Of a stretch of DNA of 64,000 bases, positions 25,816 to 33,107 are shown one piece after another. Source of the DNA: Dyadobacter sp. SG02 (lineage in GTDB: Bacteria > Bacteroidota > Bacteroidia > Cytophagales > Spirosomataceae); contig NZ_FNYL01000020.1 in assembly GCF_900109045.1 (NCBI RefSeq), positions 62,001 to 126,000 of the forward strand, read 5' to 3'. The notes beneath the pieces were generated by a model. It searched no databases and was not told the origin of the DNA. It was given only the letters and a program-made list of their open reading frames with translations. Position 1 is the first letter of the stretch; each line of letters begins with the position of its first letter. Made by a program: the position numbers and the translations under genes.

Positions 25816-26391
25816 ATGAAAAAAGGACGCCTGGAAGCCTTCAGCGATGGCGTCATCGCTATCATTATTACTATCATGGTGCTCGAATTCAAAGTGCCCG
25901 AACACGGTCGAGACCTTAGCGCCCTGGTCCCACTTGCCCCTTTTTTCCTGAGCTATATTTTGAGCTTTATCTACGTAGGTATTTACTGGAACAACCATCA
26001 TCACATGCACTACCTGGTCAACTCCATTAACGGCAGCACCTTATGGGCAAATCTGCTCCTGCTTTTCTGGTTATCGCTCATTCCCTTCGGCACCGAATGG
26101 ATGGCGGCCAATGAATTTGCGCCAGTACCGGTAGCCGTTTACGGATTCTTACTACTTATGTGCGGGGTAGCTTATCAAATTCTAGCCAAGATTTTAGCAA
26201 ACCATTGTGGAAGCAATTCCGAACTGGCACGGGCCCTTGGCCGTGACTGGAAAGGAAAGCTTTCCACTGCAATCTATCTTGTTGCGATCGTGATGGCGCT
26301 TTGGTCACCCATGCTGGCATGTGTGCTATATGCTGCCGTTGCATGCATCTGGTTCATCCCGGATACACGGATAGAAAAAATTATTAAATAG
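25816..26391 (+). CDS. TMEM175-family (DUF1211) potassium channel-like protein
   Basis: A 191-residue integral membrane protein with six predicted helices. The signature RLEAFSDGVIAIIITIMVLE in helix 1 contains the FSD motif and the hydrophobic filter residues of TMEM175. The typical NHHHMHYLV follows helix 2. Bacterial members form tetrameric channels that are weakly potassium-selective. It starts 125 bases after the GNAT gene and may be separately transcribed. Confidence 0.9.
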   Translation: MKKGRLEAFSDGVIAIIITIMVLEFKVPEHGRDLSALVPLAPFFLSYILSFIYVGIYWNNHHHMHYLVNSINGSTLWANLLLLFWLSLIPFGTEWMAANEFAPVPVAVYGFLLLMCGVAYQILAKILANHCGSNSELARALGRDWKGKLSTAIYLVAIVMALWSPMLACVLYAAVACIWFIPDTRIEKIIK

Positions 26392-26534
26392 TGATCCTAA
26401 ACTGCCACCCGAGCAATTGGTGGGTTGCAAATAGTGAATCTTGTAAAAGGTCAATAAATCGACCTTACCCACTAAAGTTTCCGGGAGATTGAGCGTTCTT
26501 CAAGACCTCTAAAAGACGCTATGTTATATTGAAT

Positions 26535-26678
26535 TTGACAATCCTGAACACGTCTATCAAAGCCCACATCGGCATGCCGGGCGCGAGCATTTACGCGGCG
26601 TCGAAAGCGGCATTGCTTTCACTGGCCAAAAACCTTTCGGCCGAGCTCATTGTCGATGGCAACATGGCCATATTGTAA
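26535..26678 (+). pseudogene. Fragment of a short-chain dehydrogenase
   Basis: Forty-seven codons read NTSIKAHIGMPGASIYAASK then AALLSLAKNLSAELI and stop shortly after. This is the active-site helix of a classical SDR, with the YxxxK pair intact, but the cofactor-binding half and the C terminus are missing. It marks a recombination junction between the accessory region and the higher-GC block that begins at 26,742. Confidence 0.8.
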
Positions 26679-26690
26679 TTAATTGGGCAT

Positions 26691-26735
26691 AAAAAAACTG
26701 GCGCATGAACGAGCATTACTCCCCATGCGCCGGTT
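26691..26735 (-). terminator. Terminator of the metalloprotease transcript
   Basis: Read on the minus strand, 12-base arms AACCGGCGCATG and CATGCGCCAGTT (one mismatch) close a 16-base loop and run into seven T residues. It lies directly after the metalloprotease stop. Confidence 0.75.
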
Positions 26736-26741
26736 GCTATT

Positions 26742-28997
26742 TTAGAGGTTTTTCACTTTCGCCTCTGCTTGTTCAATCACCTCGCTAAGCACCTTGCGGC
26801 TCTTCATTGTCGAGATGGAGCTGGACATTACCTTTTTCGCTTCCGCTTTTTTACCAGAGTCGTTCAATGCATCAGCCAGTGTTTCCAGCGACTGAAAGTA
26901 GTCGATATGCCCGAAGGTATCGGCCGCTTTTTGCGGCGCATCGAGCAGCGCCGCGGTTTGCAGGCGGGCAGCTTCTTCGACATCAGCTTTGCCGGCTACC
27001 ACAGCCAGCGAGCCGTCTTTTTCTTCCAATCTTTTGTATTGCTTCAACATCGGACCGGCTACCGCTTTGGCCGCATGCAACGACGCCGGGGTGCCCGGGA
27101 GCTTGTCGGCCACTTCTTTCAAAGTGTCCATCGCCTTGTTCAGCTCCGGCGCGCCGTCGAACACCAATGCGCGGCTCACGTCCTCGGTGAAGTAATCCGG
27201 CGCGATTTTGTTCTCTTCCTTGTCGGTAGAAGGCGCCACAAACACGCGCAGCACATTGCTCATCACCACCTCGTCGAGCATATCCACACCCGCCTGGATG
27301 TTGTAGAAGCCCGGCTCGTCGATCAGCCAGCCGGAGGTAGAAGCACTCACCAGGTGCGTGCCATAGATCGACTCGCCCGGTGCCAGCATGCTTTTGTGTT
27401 CCTGGTGGCACCGAACGATGAGCGGCTCCCATTTTCTGACGGTACCGCTATCTTTCTGCACGACCAGCACAATGTGGCCGCCGTCTTGGAGCAAATGCTC
27501 GTCGAGTGCCATCGGTTCTGCACTGGTGTTGGTCAGTTTGAGTTCGATACTCACCGGTTCGAGGAACGAATAGGTGTTATTCTCTCTGTTTGGCCGAACT
27601 TCCAGTTTGTAACGTCCCGTGAAGAACTCCGGCTGCGGAGCCTCGAAACCGTGGTTACTGAACCAGTTTTCATTACCCATTTGCACAAAACGGCGCGGCG
27701 CATGGCGCATAAACTGCAATTCCTCGTTGGTAAAGCGGAAATCGAAATTGGAGAAAAACCCGCTCTGTCCACCGCTCACGTTGTACGGATAGTTCATGAA
27801 ACTTCTCGCCTCGGGCTGGTTCAGCAGCGGTATCCACGGGTTGTAGCCCGGGCCCGACAGCGCTTTCTGCCAGCTGTGCGCGAGGTTGAATGCGTGTCCC
27901 ATTTCGTGGATCGCTGTCCAGAACAGCATACGTTGCCGCCAAGCTGCCGGGTTAGCGTCGCCGACTGGCGCGTCTTTAATGAAGCTGTTGGTGAAAATGG
28001 CGGTACCCTGGCGGTGGTTCGGGCCAATGTCGTCGAACATCACCCCGCCAAGCCCGTACCCGGTATCGTGCTGATTCGCAAACAGTACCCACAATGCCCA
28101 TTGCGGTTTGTTGGCAAATCTCGACCAGTAGGTTTGCATGGCGTTGTGCATTTCGCTGTCGCTCCACGTACCGTTGGCCCCGGCGCCCGTTGCGGGAATC
28201 GGTGTGCTGTTGGGTGAAATGGTCGCATTGAAACCTGCCCGTTTGTAAACACTTTCCAGCGAAAGTACCTCGTTAGGCAAGCTCGCGGGACGGTTGGGGT
28301 GGCTGTGCGTAGCATAGTCGGTTGACGGGTTGCCGGCATTATCCACTTTATCCACCTCAAATTCGACATCGTCGAAATACTGGCTTACAAAGTCGAGGTT
28401 ATAGACACGCGTCGGCGTGCCTGCACCTGTTACCGTCAGTTTGTATTTAGAATAACCTACGCCAAGCCCTCTGCTGGCTTCGAAAAGCAGTTTTTCGCCT
28501 GGTACCAATGCATTATTTCCCTCGCGGTAAGCGATCGTCGCCTGAATTTTGCGGCGGTTGAGCCCCGTGCATTGGTCGGAAGTTACATTCGCGATCAAAT
28601 GCGCCGTAGAGCGGGGCAGCAGGCGGGTAACCTCTATTGATATACGTTTTTGGGGATAAAACCGGTCCACGTCCACGCGAACGGTGATGTTCGTTAGGTT
28701 CAAAATGGGGATACCCGGTCCGCCGATCGGGGGCAGCACCGTTTTCAGCTTGTATCTGCCGCTCACCGCGGAGCATATTTTCAACGGAATGCCCGGAATG
28801 TTCGGAATCGGCAGGTCGGGAATGGGGTTCAGCGGCGGAATGGGTACGCCCGGGCCGTCAGGTCCAATGTCGCCCGCTTCTGCCACAGAGTCGTCGTCAT
28901 CGTCGCCGTACACATATGCCTGGTAATCAGGATGCTGCTCATCGGACAAAGCAGGGGTTGGCGCCGGAGCTTCCGGCGCATTGTTTTTCTTAGACAT
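26742..28997 (-). CDS. Large HExxH zinc metalloprotease without signal peptide
   Basis: A 751-residue protein. The zinc site HEMGHAFNLAHSW (HExxHxxxxxH form) is near residues 363-375, which places it with metzincin-like proteases. A later NYPYNVSGG could supply the Met-turn region, though the assignment is uncertain. Residues 1-75 are acidic and proline-rich, with a DDDDD run and PIPPLNPIPDLPIPNIPGIP. Residues 80-210 look like beta-sandwich domains, as does 455-590, and the last 120 residues are predicted helical. There is no Sec or lipoprotein signal and no type IX sorting domain. The protein is therefore cytoplasmic or exported by a non-classical route. It is the last gene of a co-oriented cluster downstream of a two-component system. 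Confidence 0.8.
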   Translation of the reverse strand: MSKKNNAPEAPAPTPALSDEQHPDYQAYVYGDDDDDSVAEAGDIGPDGPGVPIPPLNPIPDLPIPNIPGIPLKICSAVSGRYKLKTVLPPIGGPGIPILNLTNITVRVDVDRFYPQKRISIEVTRLLPRSTAHLIANVTSDQCTGLNRRKIQATIAYREGNNALVPGEKLLFEASRGLGVGYSKYKLTVTGAGTPTRVYNLDFVSQYFDDVEFEVDKVDNAGNPSTDYATHSHPNRPASLPNEVLSLESVYKRAGFNATISPNSTPIPATGAGANGTWSDSEMHNAMQTYWSRFANKPQWALWVLFANQHDTGYGLGGVMFDDIGPNHRQGTAIFTNSFIKDAPVGDANPAAWRQRMLFWTAIHEMGHAFNLAHSWQKALSGPGYNPWIPLLNQPEARSFMNYPYNVSGGQSGFFSNFDFRFTNEELQFMRHAPRRFVQMGNENWFSNHGFEAPQPEFFTGRYKLEVRPNRENNTYSFLEPVSIELKLTNTSAEPMALDEHLLQDGGHIVLVVQKDSGTVRKWEPLIVRCHQEHKSMLAPGESIYGTHLVSASTSGWLIDEPGFYNIQAGVDMLDEVVMSNVLRVFVAPSTDKEENKIAPDYFTEDVSRALVFDGAPELNKAMDTLKEVADKLPGTPASLHAAKAVAGPMLKQYKRLEEKDGSLAVVAGKADVEEAARLQTAALLDAPQKAADTFGHIDYFQSLETLADALNDSGKKAEAKKVMSSSISTMKSRKVLSEVIEQAEAKVKNL

Positions 28998-29047
28998 GGT
29001 TTTAAACTGTTTAGGATAAAAAATGAGTACTTAAACAATGCGGGATT

Positions 29048-29329
29048 TTACACGTAGCCCGGCATCTGGTCGGTGGGGCTGATTGTCAGCTTGCCATCTT
29101 CGATACTGACCTTCACGTAGGGATGGCTTACCGGTACCGGCTGTTTGATGCTCCGGTCGGGCAACACCACCTGGACTTTCGTCCCCGGGGCGGCGTCCAC
29201 CTTTTTGATGGCCGCCATCCCGAGCTGAAACCGGGTATTCAGGGAAAATTCTTCAACCACCTCGCCGTCGACGAGCAGTTGCGCCTTTTCGTTTGAAAAC
29301 CCTTCCTGAAAATGAATTTCGACGATCAT
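29048..29329 (-). CDS. Small beta-rich hypothetical protein
   Basis: Ninety-three residues starting MIVEIHFQEGFSNEKAQLLV. Predicted beta strands alternate with turns, and the phrases VDGEVVEEFSLNTRFQLGMA and LPDRSIKQPVPVSHPYVKV suggest a small beta-barrel or Ig-like fold. It has no Cys and no signal. It sits between the Trp-Pro-rich gene, 12 bases upstream, and the metalloprotease gene, 50 bases downstream, so it is surely in the same operon and could be a partner or inhibitor of the protease. That role is inference from position only. Confidence 0.65.
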   Translation of the reverse strand: MIVEIHFQEGFSNEKAQLLVDGEVVEEFSLNTRFQLGMAAIKKVDAAPGTKVQVVLPDRSIKQPVPVSHPYVKVSIEDGKLTISPTDQMPGYV

Positions 29330-29341
29330 AGGAGTCGGTCA

Positions 29342-29764
29342 CTACCGGATGTTTGTTTTCAGCTGCTCTGCGATGCCTTTCACGGCTTCGAGGGCTGCAT
29401 TACCGATCAAACCAGAACGAATGTCCTCGATGGTGGCCAACATATGGTAATTGTTGATCGCGCCACGGAGGGGATCGGGTACGGGATCGATAAACCCGGG
29501 GTCGAAGATGCGCCACCATGGACCAGGCCACGGACCGGGCCATGGAAAAGGCCACGGGCGCGGCCACCGCCACGGATGGGTGCCGCAATACTCATCGAAA
29601 TACTTGCTCAGGATCGTCTCCTGCGACTTGGAAATGAGCGCCATACCGTGCTTAGCCAGCAATTGCGCCGACTCTTTGGAATCGCTGAACTTGGCCAGCT
29701 GAACCAGCTGGATGCCTGCAAAATAGGCCTCCTGCACGGATTCGAATTCACTTTGCTTTGCCAT
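29342..29764 (-). CDS. Hypothetical protein with a central Trp-Pro-rich segment
   Basis: A 140-residue protein in three parts. Residues 1-60 are a helical domain (FAGIQLVQLAKFSDSKESAQ). Residues about 62-82 are a tryptophan-proline-rich segment with repeated PWP, including HPWRWPRPWPFPWPGPW. Then comes DPGFIDPVPDPLRG and a second helical domain (EAVKGIAEQLKTNIR). About eight Trp in some 22 residues is exceptional; indolicidin-like antimicrobial peptides have comparable composition. There is no signal peptide. The gene lies immediately upstream of the small beta protein and the metalloprotease. A substrate for one of the neighbouring proteases is one possibility. I do not recognise the family. 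Confidence 0.65.
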   Translation of the reverse strand: MAKQSEFESVQEAYFAGIQLVQLAKFSDSKESAQLLAKHGMALISKSQETILSKYFDEYCGTHPWRWPRPWPFPWPGPWPGPWWRIFDPGFIDPVPDPLRGAINNYHMLATIEDIRSGLIGNAALEAVKGIAEQLKTNIR

Positions 29765-29884
29765 AACGAACTGGATTTAAATGTTGGGAACAGACTGTCA
29801 CCGGTGTGATGACATTTCAAATTTCCCCCAAATTCCTATGAAGCGGTATCGACAATTTTATGGATATTACAACGCGGTTATAAC

Positions 29885-29912
29885 AAAAAAGCACGCTCTC
29901 GCGAGCATGCTT
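29885..29912 (-). terminator. Terminator after the membrane-protein gene
   Basis: On the minus strand AAGCATGCTC / GAGCGTGCTT (one G-U pair) with a GCGA loop runs into TTTT. It separates the membrane-protein transcript from the downstream WP-rich/protease genes, so the latter probably have their own promoter in 29,765-29,884. Confidence 0.65.
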
Positions 29913-29938
29913 CCGGGGGTGCGGGGAATGCGCCGGGG

Positions 29939-30598
29939 CTACCGCGAGGGCGGCATCATGCGTATCCCTTTGTAATAAAGCATAAGCAGGCCCGATTTCA
30001 GAAAATTGCCCGAAATGAGCACTACGTAAAGAAAATGGTCATTCTGGTAAGGCAAGGCCATGCCGTACAGGAAGTCGATCACGGCGACAAGCAGGTAAAT
30101 GCCCAGTATGCCGAGCACAAACCAGGCGTCCCGGACAGCGAGAATACTGCGCCCGAGGTTTTGCCGGTAAAGTACCGTAAGCGCCCACACCGACAGCATG
30201 AACAGGTACGCATTGTTCACATATTCGCCGTAACTATTATAGCTTTCGAGCCCTTGCAGCCAGAATGCGTTGGCGATCTGGAAAATCACAAAAAGCACCG
30301 AAGCGATATTGACGAGCCGGGTAATGAAACCGATATCGATGATCCTTGCCAGGAACAGTCCCAGCATCACAAACTCGATGGTAATGTAGGGATAATCCAA
30401 AAACAGGTTGTTGCTCAGCAACGGCGCGGTAATGGCCGCCAAGAGCTCTATAAGTGATATCGACAAAAGAAAAACCAGGAAATACCGGTACTTCCCGTTC
30501 CAGGCACCGCGCCTGCGCAGCGCCTGAAAAGAAAGGAACAGCCATACCGCCGTAAGCAGCCATCCCGAAAACCGGTATAAAAAGAGTTCTGACAACAT
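29939..30598 (-). CDS. Polytopic membrane protein of unknown function
   Basis: A 219-residue protein with about seven predicted transmembrane helices, for example LTAVWLFLSFQAL, YFLVFLLSISLIELLAAI and WFVLGILGIYLLVAVIDFL. There is no recognisable catalytic motif. It has a short basic C-terminal tail. The build resembles small seven-helix integral proteins found beside two-component systems in Bacteroidota, which may sense signals or assist export. It starts 13 bases after the upstream gene's stop, so the two are co-transcribed. Confidence 0.7.
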   Translation of the reverse strand: MLSELFLYRFSGWLLTAVWLFLSFQALRRRGAWNGKYRYFLVFLLSISLIELLAAITAPLLSNNLFLDYPYITIEFVMLGLFLARIIDIGFITRLVNIASVLFVIFQIANAFWLQGLESYNSYGEYVNNAYLFMLSVWALTVLYRQNLGRSILAVRDAWFVLGILGIYLLVAVIDFLYGMALPYQNDHFLYVVLISGNFLKSGLLMLYYKGIRMMPPSR

Positions 30599-30610
30599 CC
30601 GTAAAAACCG

Positions 30611-31162
30611 TTAAGCGCCCGGAGGAGGTGTTTTAGATCCAGTACCGCCACCGCCGTCGGTGAATGCGATAACGCGGCCGTCCGTGTGTTTCATAAAACT
30701 CCATTTACGCGAAAAACTTCCCGGCGCGAGCCTGATATTCGCACCGACCACCGGAAAAATTTCCAGACCAATAGACTTAGCTGCTTTCCCCATTCCGATC
30801 ATAATTACAACTCCGGTGGCCTTTGGATATGTTTCACTATTAAATGGGCCGCGCGGGTTGTGGTCATTATTGTCGATACCCAACTCATGCGTGGACGCCT
30901 TGGCTACGTGGAAACGATATGGGCCACACTCCGTTTGACCGGCAGGGACGAGTGCCAACTCTGCATTTTCCAACGACGGCATTTGTCCGACCGGCCCTGG
31001 TTCATCCACGAGCAACGCGCGCTTGCCTGTGAGCTTTGTAACGAGTTGCAACAATTCCTCTACCGAAAACCGGACACCCAGATTCTTTCTCTGCCCCTTT
31101 TCAATAGTGGTCAGGCCATTAAACCGCTTTACTCTGTCGATCGCTAAGTTATTATTTGCCAT
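30611..31162 (-). CDS. Hypothetical protein with Gly/Pro-rich C-terminal tail
   Basis: A 183-residue soluble protein starting MANNNLAIDRVKRFNGLTTI. The core contains AGQTECGPYRFHVAKASTHE and ATGVVIMIGMGKAAKSIGLE. The last 15 residues are a flexible tail, GGGGTGSKTPPPGA, like a precursor or tethering tail. It overlaps the stop of the papain-like protease gene by 11 bases, a sign of translational coupling and probable joint function. It could be a substrate or inhibitor of the protease; no family is recognised. Confidence 0.65.
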   Translation of the reverse strand: MANNNLAIDRVKRFNGLTTIEKGQRKNLGVRFSVEELLQLVTKLTGKRALLVDEPGPVGQMPSLENAELALVPAGQTECGPYRFHVAKASTHELGIDNNDHNPRGPFNSETYPKATGVVIMIGMGKAAKSIGLEIFPVVGANIRLAPGSFSRKWSFMKHTDGRVIAFTDGGGGTGSKTPPPGA

Positions 31163-32378
31163 ATTTCTTGTCTTTTAAGAATGTATAGAATTGGGTTAAC
31201 GTTTTAAAAAATTCATCTAATGGTAGATAAGAAGGTTTCTTGTGATCTTTCGGAAGCATATAAGAGAATGATTTGAACGGATCGAAGACCTGTACCTTTC
31301 CTTCTTTCATGAAAAACACATATTCCTGGCCGATGTCGAAAAACCGGCATATCAGGGCTGATTTCGGCCTTTTTTCAAAGTATCTAAAAAGCGCTTTTTC
31401 GATCTTATCAAGCTTTTCAATGACTTTACTTTCCGATGCAATTACGGAGCGCGGTTGCGCAGATGTACTTTCAGCAGCCAGGTTCGCGACGTCGGTAACA
31501 GCGCTACTTACCACCGGCAGATACCGTGTGCCATCCTCGATCATCGCCATGTAGTATCTACCATTGTCGTTGGCATTAAGAAAAAACGACGTGTACCTAT
31601 TATTCGAGCCCGCGAGGTACATTTTCATATCCCGTGCGAACGTGAGAATATCATCGACAAAAGAATCCGCGTCGTCCAGCAACAGTTCTACGCTGCTATT
31701 GGTAACAGTAAATTCGTAGTCCTCAATGGTGTGCAAACGACTGGCATGCGTATCCGTCCTAAAAGGCGCCGGGACATTTGCGGGCAGTTGCCTGATGTAT
31801 CTTTTTATAAGATTTTTTGCATCGACATCCGAAAACGTCCTTGGAGCAGGAGTTCGGTTGACGGCAGTGTGCTTGTGATAAATGATGCCAACAAACCAGC
31901 TATCTGACTTAAATTCAACGTAATTGAGGTAATAAGTCCTTCCTTGAAATTCCGGAAACGGATCGAGAACTTTTATCCAGTTTAGTTTAATACTCGCCGT
32001 AAGCACCTGTTCGTAGGTACCGCTGGGCACGATATAATGCTGGGAACTGTCAAAATCCCAGGAATGAAGCACGATCGCCGAGGAGCCAACATTTCGTTGT
32101 AAGTCGGAGAATACAGGTATTCTGTCTAACCGAGAGAATGGTATGGCATTGTTTGCGGCTCCACTCAACTTGCTCCCCATTTCGGTCAGTATTTTGAGGT
32201 TTCCCTCATAAGTGCCTGCGTTGTCCGGATCGCAAAAATCCGGAGCGCTCGAAGGGTCCGAAGGATTGAAATCCACTTTCAGCAATTCGCATTGATTCAA
32301 TTGTGCGGCAGTGAACATTTCTAATGCAGCGGCCCAGCATGATTTCGGTAAGACCTGCGCAACAAGCGTTGTACTCAT
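31152..32378 (-). CDS. Papain-like cysteine protease (C39/C70-like), no signal peptide
   Basis: From the ATG at 32,378 this is 408 residues; an upstream in-frame extension overlaps the response-regulator gene and is a shadow. The opening MSTTLVAQVLPKSCWAAALE carries a papain-type nucleophile (SCWAA) 14 residues in, with the usual Gln-containing strand just ahead (oxyanion Gln in VAQV). SSQHYIVPSG supplies the His and VLDPFPEFQG the Asp/Asn position. This order fits the papain-like family that includes AvrRpt2 and bacterial C39-like peptidases. The C-terminal 250 residues are unassigned and contain a helical stretch KVIEKLDKIEKALFRYFEKR. No export signal is present. It is the first non-regulatory gene after the two-component system. 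Confidence 0.7.
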   Translation of the reverse strand: MSTTLVAQVLPKSCWAAALEMFTAAQLNQCELLKVDFNPSDPSSAPDFCDPDNAGTYEGNLKILTEMGSKLSGAANNAIPFSRLDRIPVFSDLQRNVGSSAIVLHSWDFDSSQHYIVPSGTYEQVLTASIKLNWIKVLDPFPEFQGRTYYLNYVEFKSDSWFVGIIYHKHTAVNRTPAPRTFSDVDAKNLIKRYIRQLPANVPAPFRTDTHASRLHTIEDYEFTVTNSSVELLLDDADSFVDDILTFARDMKMYLAGSNNRYTSFFLNANDNGRYYMAMIEDGTRYLPVVSSAVTDVANLAAESTSAQPRSVIASESKVIEKLDKIEKALFRYFEKRPKSALICRFFDIGQEYVFFMKEGKVQVFDPFKSFSYMLPKDHKKPSYLPLDEFFKTLTQFYTFLKDKKYGK

Positions 32379-32407
32379 CTCTGATAAAAGGTTAGTGATG
32401 GAGGATT

Positions 32408-33043
32408 TTATACGAGTTTCATTTCCAATGCTTTGACTACTGCTTCCGGGGCGGAGTTGACGTGTAGTTTTTCGTAAATGTGGTTCACGTGTGTGGCCAC
32501 CGTGCTGAATGAAATGCCGCAGTTGGCAGCGATCATCTTGTAGCTCTGCCCTTTTACCATACACCCCAATATCTCCCGCTCGCGGTTGGTAAGGTCCACG
32601 AATGTTTGCTCCGATTTCACAAATTGTTGCTGAAACATGGCCAGCACCTTCCGCGAAATGCCCGGCGACATGTGCGCACCGCCCGCATACACCTCGCGGA
32701 TCGCCTGCACGTACACCTGCGGGTCGGGGCATTTGACTATGTAACCCGAAGCGCCCGAGCAAATCGCCTGGAAAATCTTATCGTCGTCTTCGAATACCGT
32801 CTGCATCAGCACCTTGGCGCCCGGCTGGGCCTGGCGGATTTCTACCAGCGCTTCAAGGCCTGACTTCCTGGGCATTTGAATGTCCATCAGCACGACGTCG
32901 GGCTTGTGTTTTTTGACCAGGTACACCGCGTCCCGGGCGTCGGGAATGGCTTCCACCAGCCAGATATCTTCCAATGCCGCAAGAAATAGCACGAGGCCCT
33001 GCCGGAAATTTTTGTTGTCTTCGAATAACAAAACCTTTATCAT
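32408..33043 (-). CDS. LuxR/NarL-type response regulator
   Basis: From MIKVLLFEDN at 33,043 the protein is about 211 residues; a longer in-frame start overlaps the kinase gene and is unlikely. The receiver has the acidic pair in FEDN, the phosphoacceptor Asp in VVLMDIQMPRKSG, Thr in LMQTVFEDD and Lys in GYIVKCPD, so it is complete. The C-terminal GerE domain shows LTNREREILGCMVKGQSYKM and ISFSTVATHVNHIYEKLHV. It pairs with the histidine kinase immediately upstream and is 29 bases from the papain-like gene, which it probably controls. Confidence 0.92.
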   Translation of the reverse strand: MIKVLLFEDNKNFRQGLVLFLAALEDIWLVEAIPDARDAVYLVKKHKPDVVLMDIQMPRKSGLEALVEIRQAQPGAKVLMQTVFEDDDKIFQAICSGASGYIVKCPDPQVYVQAIREVYAGGAHMSPGISRKVLAMFQQQFVKSEQTFVDLTNREREILGCMVKGQSYKMIAANCGISFSTVATHVNHIYEKLHVNSAPEAVVKALEMKLV

Positions 33044-33107
33044 AGCCGATCGCATTGAATGATGTTCCAAAATTCCGGTAAATGTCGCGGAAGAAAAATC
33101 CCCAATT

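Noticed and set aside
26769..28217. A 482-codon plus-strand open frame opposite the metalloprotease gene
   Set aside because: It is the complement shadow of a GC-rich gene: Arg/His-rich, no domain, no ribosome binding site. The minus-strand frame carries HEMGHAFNLAH.
29451..29702. His-Gly-rich plus-strand frame opposite the WP-rich gene
   Set aside because: The HGPGHGPGHG pattern is simply the reverse strand of the PWP codons; no start signal.
31152..32762. A 536-codon reading of the papain-like gene with 128 extra N-terminal residues
   Set aside because: The extra part lies antisense-free but out of frame over the response-regulator gene, has low-complexity Arg/Gly content, and the papain motif sits naturally right after the ATG at 32,378.
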